A stretch of DNA of 64,000 bases from Globomyces pollinis-pini (lineage: Eukaryota > Chytridiomycota > Chytridiomycetes > Rhizophydiales > Globomycetaceae): assembly GCA_025399215.1 (NCBI GenBank), contig MU621091.1, positions 148,027 through 212,026 of the forward strand, given 5' to 3'. Made by a program: the position numbers and the translations under genes. The notes beneath the pieces are model-generated. The model was given only the letters and a program-made list of their open reading frames with translations, had not been told where the DNA came from and did not search any database. Each line of letters begins with the position of its first letter. Position 1 is the first letter of the stretch. Below are positions 41,962 through 53,716 of the stretch, in pieces.

Positions 41962-44493
41962 TTATTTTTGTTCAATTATAGCATTGAATTCTTTCTTTAA
42001 CTCCAATAACAAAGAAACAGCTTCTTTAACCAAACTGGGATCCGCTTTTTCAGTCTTTAATCTCCTCACTTCACCAGCTTGAGCATCAAGTCGATCTTTG
42101 ACTTCTTGCATTTCTGGGGTTAGAGTGGTTGGAATAGTCGGTTCAACAGATTTAGATTTAGATCTTGATTTCGATTTTTTTTCTTCTTTTGGTGCAGGTC
42201 CTTGTCCAGAATAAAGTCTTCGACATTCATCTGCTTTACTATCATCAATCATTTTAAATAGATATTCGGATTTTCCAAGTTGATGCCCACCAAGTATATC
42301 ACGAGCTGTCCAAGTTTCAGTGATCTTACGTTGCGGTAAGTTTAATTGGCGAAGAATGCCTGCAGCAGTGGATGGCATGTATGGATACACTAATGAAGAT
42401 AAAAGGTAGCAAAGGTTGATAACGGTATGAATGACAGTATCACATCTTTCTCTAGAATCTGCGAACAAAGAGTTACTCAATTTGCTTTCCTGTAAATATC
42501 GGTTTCCAAGAGTTGAAATTTCCATTACAATTCGAAGCCCTTGGCGAATTTTGACAGCTTCCAAAGTTTCAATATATGATTTCAACAAGACATTAACATC
42601 CTTGATTAAAGCTGTTTCAGGGGCACCAATAGTACCACTTGGCAAAACACCATCATATTTTGCATGTACAAATTTGACAGCACGATTAACAAAATTACCA
42701 AGGTTAGCAAGCAGTTCGTTATTGTTTGCTGCTACAAATCCATTCCAAGTGAATTGAGAGTCACTTGTTTCTGGACGGATAGACAGTAAGTAATATCTCC
42801 ATACTTCAACTGGAATACCAGAGTCTTTTACATTGTTTCCAAAGACACCCACCCCTCTAGATTTACTGAATTTTCCAGTTTCATATTGTAAATATTCTAA
42901 TATTACTTCACATAAAGTATACCTGTGGTACTGAGGTGATGCAATAAAGTCCATTTTTCACCTGTTCCAAGTAGTGTCGAAGGGAAAATAACGGTATGGA
43001 ATGGTACATTATCCTTACCCATAAACTGGTAAAGTTTAACATCATCAGGGTTCTTCCACCACTTTTCCCAATCCTTGGTGTAGGTTGCTGTAATGGAAGG
43101 ATATCTACTTGTTAACAAGTGTATTCAGATACCCGATAGGAGCATCAAACCAAACATAGAAAACTTTATCATCAAATCCATCGCGAGGAATTTTAGTACC
43201 CCATTTCAAATCACGACTAATACAACGCGGTTTCAAACCTTCTTTTAACCAACTAGCTGTAATTAATTCACTGTTTCTTGTCCAGAAACCTTATTGTTAG
43301 ATATTACTGTATGATACCATCAGAACAAGTTTTCTTGAACCATTTTTCTAAAGTTGGTTGTTGCTCAGTAAGATTGAGGAATAAATGATTTGATTCTCTA
43401 ATAACTGGGACAGCATTATCCAATTTACAATGAGGATTGATCAAATCAGTTGCATTCAAAAGTTTTCCGCAACCATCACATTGGTCACCTCGAGCATCCT
43501 ATGATAAGCAATCATTATAATACATCAAAATTGCACAATGGGCAAGTTCCTTCTACAAATCGATCTGCTAAAAATCTACGGTTATTTTAGGTTATCATTA
43601 CGATTTATGTGTCTCACAGTATAATTGGTCGGTTGTATCTTCAAAAACATGTCCATTTTCATCCAATCGTCTATAGATATCTTGAGCGATTCTACAAAGT
43701 TAGATTCTTTAGTTATCGTACTTGGTTTGTTCTTTGGTAGTCGTTCGGCCAAAATGATCAAAATCAATGTCAAACCAATCATAAGTATCTTTATGTAACT
43801 TTGTATATTTGTCGCATAATGCTTGACATGACAAACCTTCCTCCAATGCTTTCACTTCAGTGGTTGTGCCGTATTCATCAGTTCCACAAACATATAGTGT
43901 GTTATATCCCCGTAAACGACAATATCTAGGATTATTTGGGAGATAAATATACCTAGCATAAACATCGGCAGAAAGAACACATCCGATTATATTTCCAAGA
44001 TGTGGGATGTTGTTACAGTAGGGTAAAGCTGAAGTAATGAGTACATTTCGTTCTTTTTTCTTTGGGAGACTAATGCATTAGATTAAGGAATGACTCACAT
44101 GATTCTTTCATGGTGGTCTAACTTAATTGTCACTTTCTTGTCAACTTTGACATCTGAGTCAGATGAATTTGGATCATAATCAACTAACAATTTTTTAATG
44201 CCTGGAGTCTTCAATGCCAAGAACACAGTTTTGAATACAGCAGGGTATTCTTTTACAAACTTTGATTGGTTTAGCTTAATTAAATTGTATAGAGATCCCA
44301 AAAGCAATAAAATCGCAGGTGATGATTCCTCTATATTAATAAAATCCATTATACCTTTACAGGATATTTATCCAACAAAGAATTTAAAGTTTCTAATGCA
44401 TCGTTATAAGATTCTGAATCAATTTGAAAAAAGTTGCGATAATCGAATTCTACCAAGGAGACCCCGAATGAAGTCTTTTCCAGTACGCAACAT
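41962..44493 (-). CDS. Cytosolic methionyl-tRNA synthetase with GST-like N-domain and WHEP tail
   Basis: About nine short exons; first exon from ATG 44493; roughly 750 residues. N-terminal GST-like segment (A-L-E-T-L-N-S-L-L), then the class I core with [10 protein letters not shown] and H-L-G-N (HIGH motif). V-C-G-T-D-E-Y-G-T and L-S-T-T-E-Y-L-Q-Y-E follow, then G-K-F-S-K-S-R-G (KMSKS loop). An anticodon-binding helical domain follows. A basic K-S-K-S-R-S-K linker leads to a C-terminal WHEP domain (Q-A-G-E-V-R-R-L-K and A-V-S-L-L-L-E-L-K). It charges tRNA-Met for cytosolic initiation and elongation. The GST and WHEP arrangement resembles animal MARS1 more than budding yeast. Confidence 0.9.
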
Positions 44494-44539
44494 CTAGTCT
44501 AAGAGATAGGAAATTACTGTGCATGAATTGAGTATTTAG

Positions 44540-44707
44540 ATGGTTTTAGCTTCAGTAACTGACGTTGAATTTCTGTCATCTCAAGGAGAAAAAAATAGGA
44601 AAACCAGCGATAATCGTGAATTGGTTGGTAAAGAAGGTTTGGAAGATACTCAATGCGATTCGATGGATGAATGGAAACTCTTCCAGCTTAGTCTAGTTGA
44701 TTCATAG
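44540..44707 (+). CDS. Possible 55-residue microprotein
   Basis: ATG at 44540, stop at 44705-44707, no intron. The peptide is acidic and polar with E-K-N-R-K-T-S-D-N-R and ends D-E-W-K-L-F-Q-L-S-L-V-D-S. Too short for a family call. It begins 46 bp from the divergent synthetase start, so it could also be an upstream fragment of a spliced transcript. Confidence 0.3.
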   Translation: MVLASVTDVEFLSSQGEKNRKTSDNRELVGKEGLEDTQCDSMDEWKLFQLSLVDS

Positions 44708-45201
44708 AAATAAGAATATTGCTTATCCTAAATACCTTGGGTTGTAGTAATTAATCAATCAAAAATTATATGATTCATGAGTAATTGATTGGAATGGAAT
44801 GATAGTTGTTTCCTTATTATAGTTGTTGTGGTGGAACAACAACTACCAAGGTATTTATCATCTTTAATCCTCTTGGGAAATAATCTAAACAAAAGGGAAC
44901 AAAATCGACCCCTTTTGAATCAGTCAAGTATTTTGTTCTACAGCTCAGTTGGTGTCAAGTACAGAATCAACTCTGCTTACAACAACGGATTGCAATCAGA
45001 AACATCAATCAGACGGTAATAAGAAAAATGTCGGATTCAAAATTACAATATAAAGCAATACTGAATAAAGAGGTGCTGTCTTTGATGATTCAACCTACCA
45101 GAGAAAATTCCCGATCCAGAACGAAACCCAACACTTAGTTCCCTGTCTAAGTGCAGCACCATTGACTTCAAAATGTTTGACATTATAATTATAAAGTGAA
45201 C
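44708..45201. other. Intergenic, no supported gene
   Basis: About 490 bases ahead of the Cys-rich gene pair. A plus-strand ORF at 44,789-45,019 has random-looking composition. No repeat seen. Confidence 0.35.
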
Positions 45202-45444
45202 ATGAAGTTGCTTAAACTAGCTGTGCTAATTCGAATTGTTTTCTCTTCTTGCAAGGATGACTGTAAAAACGCATGGAATGATGGAACAACATTCTCAGTC
45301 AATTGTGGTTCAGAACAAAGGTGTTTGGAATGTAAGGAAAAAATTGTTGCTAGTCCCAAATGGGGTGATTGTAAGGATTCAATGGTATACTATCAAGGAC
45401 ATGCAACTGTGCTAAATGCAGTGGGGAAACTTGAACCATTGTAG
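45202..45444 (+). CDS. Small secreted cysteine-rich protein, copy A
   Basis: Single exon, 80 residues. The Met at 45202 opens a signal peptide (M-K-L-L-K-L-A-V-L-I-R-I-V-F-S-S). The mature part has six Cys in the spacing C-x3-C-x13-C-x5-C-x2-C-x12-C and the shared strings K-I-V-A and P-K-W-G-D-C. The same spacing and strings occur in copy B 230 bases downstream. No known toxin or hydrophobin pattern fits (no adjacent CC). Size, signal peptide and paired Cys are features of fungal secreted effector-like or wall-associated peptides; that function is inference. Confidence 0.75.
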   Translation: MKLLKLAVLIRIVFSSCKDDCKNAWNDGTTFSVNCGSEQRCLECKEKIVASPKWGDCKDSMVYYQGHATVLNAVGKLEPL

Positions 45445-45626
45445 ACATTCATATTTAAATAAACCTAAATGCACATAGTACCAAATGCCTTTTTTACTAT
45501 TTTTGAGTGACCTTTAGCATGTCTAAACTACCAGAACTAAATGAAGGTGGTAACTCATATGACCACCAACGATCGCGAACCCAAACTGGAAGTTGAAAAG
45601 ATACCTGATCCTGTTTGAATGGGAAC

Positions 45627-45652
45627 CACGTGATTGACTGGGATATATAAAG
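45627..45652 (+). promoter_or_regulatory. E-box palindrome and TATA box before Cys-rich copy B
   Basis: CACGTG at 45627-45632 followed by TATATAAAG at 45644-45652, with the start codon at 45676. Spacing of 24 bases from TATA to ATG implies a very short leader. Confidence 0.4.
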
Positions 45653-45675
45653 TAAGATGAGGGAACAATAGATCG

Positions 45676-45954
45676 ATGATACCGCAACTGTTATATTTAT
45701 ACATATGTATACAACAAGTCTTTTCGCAGTGCGATGTAACGTGTTCTCCAAGTTGGACTGATGGAGTAACAAAGTCTGTTGATTGTGGGACCAAAGAAAA
45801 CTGTCTTAATTGTTTTGACAAAATCGTAGCAAATCCGAAATGGGGTGACTGTGCTGACTCTAAAGTTTATTTCCAAGGGAAGGGATGGGTAACGCTGTTG
45901 AACCAAACTGAGCAGCTCATTGAATTCGCACCTATAAACTATTCTGTAATTTAA
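45676..45954 (+). CDS. Small secreted cysteine-rich protein, copy B
   Basis: Single exon, 92 residues, ATG at 45676. The signal peptide is M-I-P-Q-L-L-Y-L-Y-I-C-I-Q-Q-V-F-S. Mature C-x3-C-x13-C-x5-C-x2-C-x12-C is identical in spacing to copy A. Shared residues include W-x-D-G, S-V-[DN]-C-G, D/E-K-I-V-A, P-K-W-G-D-C and V-Y-[FY]-Q-G. About half of the mature residues are identical to copy A, so this is a tandem duplication with diverged signal peptides and tails. Copy B adds about ten C-terminal residues. Function unknown. Confidence 0.78.
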   Translation: MIPQLLYLYICIQQVFSQCDVTCSPSWTDGVTKSVDCGTKENCLNCFDKIVANPKWGDCADSKVYFQGKGWVTLLNQTEQLIEFAPINYSVI

Positions 45955-46671
45955 GAGATTGAAAAGTATTTCTTTATAGTAATAAAAAAGATACCCTCAA
46001 TATTCGTGATAAACATTCGAAATTGGAGTGAAGTCTCCAATGTCTCATATAATTTGAAGTCTTTTGAGATTAATTCCTTGCCATTACCGTGTCATGCCAC
46101 AGACTTGATTGCGGGTATTGAACAGCATAATCTTTCTAAAAGCATATTCAGTTAGGGTACATTTCACCTTTTCATTAAAAATTTCAACAGATGTATATAC
46201 TCCTCATTCACATTCAAGTTGAGCTTCACAGATATCATGCGTTCTATTTCTAGTAAAATAAATTGATGGACCGACACTCTTTCAAACACTATCATCTAAA
46301 TATCCCTCACGTCGCGTTTTCCTCTTCGTTTGGTCACACAATCGTTATTCATATCGTTCATAAGCTGATATACCGAGTTCTCAATGAATACTGTATGATG
46401 GTGTGTATACGTTCTAATACTCAACCGTCTACCAATCGAAACCTCATGAAAACAAAGAGAACAAAATGTTCTTTGCACCATATTTTTTCACTTACCATTG
46501 AACATTAATCTTTCAACTTAACCTCGTACAAGTCTTTTGAACTTTTCATGTATACGGTTATGAATCCTTGTAATAGATCTGGGTAGTCTATTGTGATAAA
46601 TAATATACTGTTGAATGCGATCCAATAATAAAATAGATAGACATTTCTTTGACATGTTTATTGAGGTGAAT
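45955..46671. other. Intergenic, no supported gene
   Basis: About 700 bases after Cys-rich copy B. Overlapping ORFs on both strands at 46,263-46,508 have unlikely composition (His/Ile-rich) and no motif. Confidence 0.4.
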
Positions 46672-47406
46672 TTAAACCTTTAGAGCCTGATGAGCAAAAT
46701 TCAACACCTAAAATGAATTCAATATAATATTACTTGTTTGGCATCCAAGAAAGCCAGCCAATCAGAAGTAGTTGTTGGTAACAAACCCATTCCACTACAT
46801 TTCCAGACCCCTAAACCAAAGTTTGCCCTAAATCTTTTTAATTTTATAGACGATACAGTTGCATCAAACAAAAGGCCAAGATTGGCAATAGAAGAGGACT
46901 TTTCACCAAATAAATGATATTATTGATCAATCCCGGTTTGGTATTAGGTTCAGATTGAAATCTTTCAAATGCTTAAAAAATATCAATATAATCTTGTTAC
47001 CTGCTACAGAACCATAGATTGAGTTCAACGAATTATAAAGTAACATTACAGTCACCATGATACTAAAAATCTGCACTGAATTTCCAGACATATATAACAT
47101 AAATCCATTCATAGGTATTGATTTTGCTGGAGATAAAGCCATATCCCAAGCTTTCTATCTTCATCAGTACGCATCAAACCAACCTTTATCCTTAGTCGTT
47201 TCATGTTCACTTCTGCTTCCTCTTCTTCCTCTTGTGTTTGTTTTTTCACCTAGCGGAATCAGTTGAAAATCCAAGTACCTGATTTGTATTTGTTTTGAAA
47301 GTGAATCCTTTTGGATTGCTAAATCCTGATCCTAACCTGAAGGTCAACGACTTGATCCTTACGCTTTGGATGATTTGTCAATGCTCGTTAGGGTCAAATA
47401 AACCAT
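46672..47406 (-). CDS. EMC4: ER membrane protein complex subunit 4
   Basis: Seven very short exons joined by six introns (23-29 nt) give 190 residues from ATG 47406. The conserved DUF1077 core is clear: A-W-D-M-A-L-S-P-A-K, I-P-M-N-G-F-M-L-Y-M-S-G-N-S-V-Q-I-F (first membrane helix). V-W-K-C-S-G-M-G-L-L-P-T-T-T-S-D-W-L-A-F follows near the C-terminus. EMC4 is part of the ER insertase that places transmembrane and tail-anchored proteins. The gene is easily missed because no exon exceeds about 190 bases. Confidence 0.88.
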
Positions 47407-47544
47407 ATGAAAAATTGTAAAACCTCAACACATAATTATTTCCATGGTTTTAATTCAACACTAATTTAACCAAATGGTATCAAAAGGACCTTGGAAACTT
47501 AATGGATTCACGAAAGATCCGTTAATTTGTCGAGTTTTTATTAG

Positions 47545-50500
47545 TTAAAAGTGACAGAATTGCTTGGGAAACTTCAAAATGTTCCAATTCTCGTCATATT
47601 TATCCCATAAAGCCCAGTCTAACGACTGCAAAATGGACCGTTTCTCCTCCAAGCACAGTTTCCAGCTAGATTCTTTCACGTTCTTACTATTTGTGATGTA
47701 TTTTTGAAGATGCTTGAGTGCAGTTCCATGATATCCCAAACGTCTTTGCTGCCAAACCCAAAGTAAAAGATAGCTGCCATTATCTAATGCAGGATCTTTT
47801 ATCCAGTTGGAAAATTTGACCAAGTTTACATTAAAATGCTCCAAAGCATCTTTAATTGCCTTTTCATCCTTTACATCTTGGCTTTCCAGCTTTTTAATCA
47901 AGTTCTTGTAACATGTCGCTTTAGCTTGATAAACAAGCCCCAAAACTTCTTTTCGGAGTTCCATGTCCTTTTTAAGGAGTTTGTCTTTTTCGTGGCCTTG
48001 ACTTAAATCATGTTTCAAACCAAAGTAAATCCCAACTTCTGATTCAGGTATCAAAGCCAGAGTTTTTTCGGCGTGTTCACATAAAGATTCAGATTCCATC
48101 TCTAGCAATACTCCGAGCTTTTCTTTATGTAATGGTAAGAAAGTTGGATACTTCAATTCAATAGATTTGATTAATTCCAATTTTCCATCATTGGTTTTAG
48201 CTTTTTTGATCCAAGAAACTTCCAAATCACGAACTGCTTCATCCAACAGTTGTTGGTCTGGTTTAACAGGTTCTTTAACTCCAAGTTCGAGTGTTTTAGC
48301 CTTATATTCAGGAGGAACAAGATATGACACAGTATATAGAGGACTACTAAGTTTCGTGTTGCCATCTAGGACATCCAAAGACCCAGTCAATAAATCACCT
48401 GGTTTAACAAAAGACGGGAGTGTGCTACAGTCTCCAACCCAAAAGCAACTGCGTTCACCTAGACTATTAAAACATGTTTTCAAACCTTTCACTAAAACGG
48501 TCTTTTTATATGCCGTCGTACCAAAAGCTTCTAGGCTTGTATATAGTGAAGGTGAAACACTCTTGGCCAGCTTCAAGTCAACTACCAAACTTGTTGACTT
48601 GAGTTCAGATAATAAGCTCATGGAAGCGGAAGTCATCTGTACCTTGACAGTATACTCTCCTTCCTCAAGTTTCACGGACAGTGCACGGATATCCTACGAT
48701 AAATTTAAAATAAAATCCTTACTCTAAATGCTACAGCCTTTTTGTTACAATCGTAGACTTTGAGTGTTAATAGCATTTGATTAATTACCATATAGACCAA
48801 AATTATCCAAACTAGAATCGTAGAGAATAGTATTGAAACGAGGGAGGCGGAAGGATACAGTTGAGGACTCTGATATTTTCACAGCATATGATAATATCAG
48901 TTCATGGATCTGTTTACTATCTGGCAAGACATCTCTAGAAAATAGAGAAGAAACTACACTATCTGTAGGGCGTAGAGTTTGGCGAACAGAATCTAGAAAT
49001 GAACATTTGAAAAGATACCAAAAGTGATCTTAGGTGATATATCTTCACGACGTAATGGGGCAAACAGATCAACTCGAGTCATTCCGTTAATACCGGAATT
49101 AATTGGAATAAATTCGCCACCAGTATTTCCAGTGACTCCTGGTAATGATTGGGTATCTAAAATATAAATAAAGAGAACTATTACTAGAGGAAACACCAAC
49201 AAGGACGCTATGGAACTTAACTTCAATAGATACATTGCTATCACCCAATATCGACCAGAATTGTGCCAAACACACTTCCAAAGTGACATCCGGTAACACC
49301 TTAAAGAATTTACTGTATCTAGTTTTTTCTCCTTCAACGCCTGAACCCAAAAGAGAAAATGCAAATTCATTTTCAAATACTGTATATCGTGTTTGAGGGT
49401 GGAGCTGGATGAGATGGACCATAAAGTGGGAAGGTACTTCACGACCATTAGTAGACACAATAATTTCTAAATTTAAACAGCTTTTTGATTACCAGCAAAA
49501 TTTGAATTGGAAGGAACTTGGATGAAATTTCTAGAAATATCGCCAGAACTGTAGTGCAAATTGTCATACTTAATGTAATTCCCATCGTGAGTGACTTTGT
49601 CTGGTTTACAAACAGTCACTGGGATTGTAAAAAGACCAGAAATATTCGGTTGATTTACATCATAAGCTGTAATTGAACCGTAATGAAGACCTGGTTTCAA
49701 ATTTGATGGATCAACACGAATCTTGAAATTTTGCCCTTCATTATTGAAGATACAATACTCTGGAGTTCTTTATATAATCAATAATCAATCTACTTACTTG
49801 ATCCAATCATGAGAAGCCTCTAAAGCAAGTCGAAGCTCAAAGTCCAAACGCAATTTATTTTGCTGTGCATCTTTGCTATTAGCAAACCGAGGTTCGATTT
49901 TAACAGTTAGTTCTTGTAACGTGCTAGTCTCTGTTGGTTCTCGTAAATAGACACCTCTGGCAGAATCACGACTGGGAATGGTGACCTATTCATAAATGAA
50001 TACTTGCATTTACATCATAAGAGATTGTGGAGGGTAAATAATCTTTGATTTGGACAGTAAGATATTGCCAAGTTTTTTCTACTTGAATAAAGTTGATACC
50101 AAATGGATCGTTAATCGACTTTCCAGTATGCTTAATAGCTGATTTGATTTGATATGGTGTAAATGGGATATTTTCCTTCTTTAAACCAGAGACAATCTAA
50201 AAAATTAATAAAATGGGTCATACCAATGCAAGACATCCACAGCAATTAGGACTAGACATTGAAGTTCCATTCATCCTTTGCGATTTCTTCAAGTTATATT
50301 GAGGCACACTGGTGATTGCTGCACCTGGAGCAAATATGTCGACACCTAACTCATGAATCTTCGAAGGACTTACCAATGTCACCATCAGGGGCTGGACCCC
50401 TTGAAGACCAAGTGTATGGCCTTTCAGTTACTTTCTCCAACATAGTGTATTCAGCATCCATCATTGAATGATTGACATAAGCCCCTACTCCTATAACATC

Positions 50501-51812
50501 ACCCATGGTTCCACCTAACCAAAGTTAATATGAAATATATACCAGGAGCACCAACGGTAGATAATGCAGGACCAGCATTTCCACCTGAAGCTACAAAAAT
50601 GCAACCATTTTTATTGATAACTTCATCTTTTAAGAGCTGAATAAATCTTCCAGTGTTGGGGATAGCGACTGGTTCACCATATGACATATTAGCTAAATCG
50701 ACCTTTAATCTTGACAACTCAATTGCGGCCCGGACTAAACCTTGACCTGTTTCCATTGATCCTAATCGAGTATCACCAACTTTCAGCGAGACGATTTGAG
50801 CACCTGGAGCGACCTATATATGAATTGCTTAATAGACGCTTACACCATTCAATTCTTCCTCCCCAGGATAATTGGCTGCAGAAATAGCAGCAACATGGGT
50901 ACCATGAGAACCAGCAACAGTAACAATACTTAACATTTCGCCTTCATCATAGATATTAACTGAATAATTCAGCATAGTATCAATTCCAAAGCAAGCATAT
51001 TGGTACTCGTCACTAAAATTGGTCAACAAGGGAGCATTTCGCAAATCGCCTTTAGGATTAGATTCAAAAAAAACATACCTGATTGATTTGTGTCAATCGC
51101 AGCTCTCCATTTTTCACCATCGTGAAAGACAACACAATCCTAATGAAAGTCAGATATAAAAAGCTACCATTGTAATACCAGGGTCTTCATAATTCTTAAT
51201 CAAATCCTTTAAAGTTTCAGATTGGTGTTCGAAGTCCAATTTTTTCAAGTTATTAGCATTATCCAATTTGTCATATTTTAATGAATCTTGTTGAACTTTC
51301 GTCAAGAGTTTATGGTGAGCAATTTCAAATTCTTCCTTTCGCTCTTTCTTGAATCTAGCAATTAAACCATCAGGAAAGAGATCTGCGGTATTTTTGATCC
51401 CTAAACGGTAAATCCCTGTGGGATTGTTCCAATTTCCAAGGGTCAATTTCCTTCCTGTTAATCCAACAATTGAAGGGGAAGTTGAGTTATCTTCATGTTT
51501 AATAGTTGTAGTTTCCTTCACGATTGTATTGCAAGGCACATCCCCAGATCTAGAAATTGTTTAAAATACAAAGTCTTACCCAGTACAATCAATTACATCA
51601 ATGATCTTTTGACGACCATCCGAAGTGATTTTCAAACCAGGTGCACCAGGATCTACCCCTGTATCTAAGATAGCAATGACTGTTCCCCTTCCATCATATT
51701 CAGGATGATTTTTCAAGAACAAGGATGCTTCAGTTTCCTAATTTATGTTTAATTAAAGATTGGATACAATTTTTGGAAGGATTCCTGCAACCGGGAAAGT
51801 ATGATATTTCAT
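47545..51812 (-). CDS. TPP2: Tripeptidyl peptidase II
   Basis: Start at 51812 ([14 protein letters not shown]); about ten short introns; roughly 1,320 residues. The subtilisin domain is complete: Asp in [10 protein letters not shown], the long TPP2-specific insert, His in G-S-H-G-T-H-V-A, oxyanion Asn in A-S-G-G-N-A-G-P, and Ser in [10 protein letters not shown]. The large central beta domain and helical C-domain follow, ending F-P-K-Q-F-C-H-F, close to the family's usual end. TPP2 is a giant cytosolic spindle that trims tripeptides from proteasome products. It is found in fission yeast, plants and animals but not budding yeast. The C-terminal 376 residues are one exon. Confidence 0.92.
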
Positions 51813-52345
51813 TATTCTGGAAGAAAAGAAAGGTCTGCACAAGAAATGGAAACGGGAAATAATGGTTAATAAAAAAAAGAAAGCCTCGACATCTGATATG
51901 AGAACGGCCGTCTGAAAGTCATCAGAGAACTGGTGGGCAATATATGGTGGTGATGCTGAGAACGCGCTTGGTTACTGTGGGCCAATGCTTGTTCCGGTGA
52001 GGTTGAGGTCATTCGAATGAATTCTAAGCTGCACATTAACATTTTCATTAAACCATTGATAGCAGTTGATAGCATGCAATTTACAAATCCGGTATAGAAT
52101 TGCCGTTTTAAACACACAAGGAGCCGTTAAGTTTCCTCTTTCGTACTGAACCACAAGGTTATCAATTCATGTGGTTTTAGATGAATTGTTAAAATCTACT
52201 CTTGGCAGCACTAAGTTTGTCGTTGAAAGTCGAATTTTCTAAACCTTTCCATGGTATTAGCCAAAGAGATAAACTAATTCTCAAGATTTTCGAAATATTT
52301 CAATGAGGTTTATTTATTACAGCTATGAGGGTGTGCACAAAAGAA
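51813..52345. other. Intergenic, no supported gene
   Basis: About 530 bases between TPP2 start and the end of the next minus-strand gene. Several overlapping minus-strand ORFs near 51.9-52.1 kb lack motifs and are probably chance. Confidence 0.4.
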
Positions 52346-53716
52346 TTATTTTGAAGTAATATGAAGAGATATGGTGCGAAGAAGTGACTTCTGCTCCAAT
52401 TGTATCTTGATTATTTCTTCTTCTGCATCTTGGTGTTGCTGTTGAAAAAGTAACGAATTGTCTATGAATTCCTCCCGCTTTTGTTCCAATTGGCAGGATT
52501 TCACAGCCGGTACTTTTGCACTCTTGTTCGACTTGGACTTCCAAATTGAAAACCGAGAAACCCAAATCACCATTGAAATGCAGATAATTACAAACGCAGA
52601 TTTCTTTAACGTGTCATCAGTAGTGGACCAGGTAAGAAACCAGGAAGATAAAAACACCAATTTTAAGATTTCAGAAATCGTAAACGATTTTGCCAGGACG
52701 ACAAACACAATTGGTAATATTACAATCAGCAAAAGATATAGAGCAGAAACTGCTGTGCGTCGGGCCACCAAAGAAATAAAACTTGATAGAGAGTCTCTTA
52801 TATATCTGTAGACGTTATCTGGCCCGTCAGTGATCACCGAAGCATAACTATTCAATTTTTTCTGGCTTTCTTGTGAAGTTCTCGAAATAAAAGAACTTAA
52901 TAGGTCCAAATTTTGTTGAAGAAACACTTGATGTGTATGCAATAAGTTGATTTGTGAATGGGCGATATTCATGAGACACTGAAGTTGGGAATTTGTCAAA
53001 CTGTGTACTTGCTGAACTAAAAACATCGCTTTCGTTATCGAGAATGTGAGTAGTTGGCCAACGGGTTGGATCAATCGGTTCGCACGGCTAATCAATGCCA
53101 ATAGTTTTTGATTTGTATAGAATCTGTTTAATATAGTTTGTAATTGTTGATAGAAACCTGGCGTTTGCTTTAATCTAAGTAACTCCTTTGAATTCGATTC
53201 TGTGAGATGATGAAACGAATGAAGTGCACACCATGACTGATCTCTTTTGTCCCTAAATACGTTCCTATTATTTATAGTACACCAGTTAGAATCTAATATT
53301 ATAATATCGGATGGTACAATATTGGTGGTTATCATCGAGTCGTATCCTACTGCTTTCGACACGGTCTTTATCAGGTTCTGTGCTGCTATTTTAGTATTCT
53401 TTGAAAGACCAAATAGACTCGTTTTCAGTTGTTCATTTAAATTCTCTGGTGGATAGAGTGAATTCAACCATTTGGAAGACTCTTTGGTATAACTATTTAC
53501 AGTCTCTGCATAAACCTTTCCAATATTTGAAGGATCAAAGGCAAACTCAGGTGGTTTGAATTCCTTGAACCATTTTGTAGACATTTTTGTATACTCCACA
53601 GAATTCACAAAGGCCTTTCTAATACTGGAAGAATCAAATACAAATCCATTATTTTCCTTGGCTTCGACATTGTTAATTCCAATATTGACAATCAACAGCA
53701 CACCTAGAATATGCAT
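52346..53716 (-). CDS. Signal-peptide membrane protein of unknown function, Kar5-like topology
   Basis: Single exon, 456 residues. The signal peptide is M-H-I-L-G-V-L-L-I-V-N-I-G. A tandem repeat of about 32 residues follows (each ends K-W-x-x-x-x-x-P-P-E). Next comes a region with two W-C pairs (N-W-C-T-I and S-W-C-A-L), long amphipathic helices, and two to three closely spaced membrane segments (about 330-400). The tail is a charged, Gln/Glu-rich coiled coil. This order of signal peptide, Cys region, coils, clustered C-terminal helices and tail is the topology of Kar5/GEX1/Brambleberry nuclear-fusion proteins. The Cys count is low and sequence identity is not evident, so this is only a suggestion. 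Confidence 0.55.
   Translation of the reverse strand: MHILGVLLIVNIGINNVEAKENNGFVFDSSSIRKAFVNSVEYTKMSTKWFKEFKPPEFAFDPSNIGKVYAETVNSYTKESSKWLNSLYPPENLNEQLKTSLFGLSKNTKIAAQNLIKTVSKAVGYDSMITTNIVPSDIIILDSNWCTINNRNVFRDKRDQSWCALHSFHHLTESNSKELLRLKQTPGFYQQLQTILNRFYTNQKLLALISRANRLIQPVGQLLTFSITKAMFLVQQVHSLTNSQLQCLMNIAHSQINLLHTHQVFLQQNLDLLSSFISRTSQESQKKLNSYASVITDGPDNVYRYIRDSLSSFISLVARRTAVSALYLLLIVILPIVFVVLAKSFTISEILKLVFLSSWFLTWSTTDDTLKKSAFVIICISMVIWVSRFSIWKSKSNKSAKVPAVKSCQLEQKREEFIDNSLLFQQQHQDAEEEIIKIQLEQKSLLRTISLHITSK

Noticed and set aside
44789..45019. Plus-strand 76-codon ORF before the Cys-rich pair
   Set aside because: Val/Asn-rich without motif or splice continuation; probably chance.
45190..45196. 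TATAAAG as TATA box for Cys-rich copy A
   Set aside because: It is only six bases from the start codon, too close to direct transcription of that ATG.
46263..46508. Overlapping 60-80 residue ORFs on both strands
   Set aside because: Composition unlike other genes, no motif, no in-frame splice partners.
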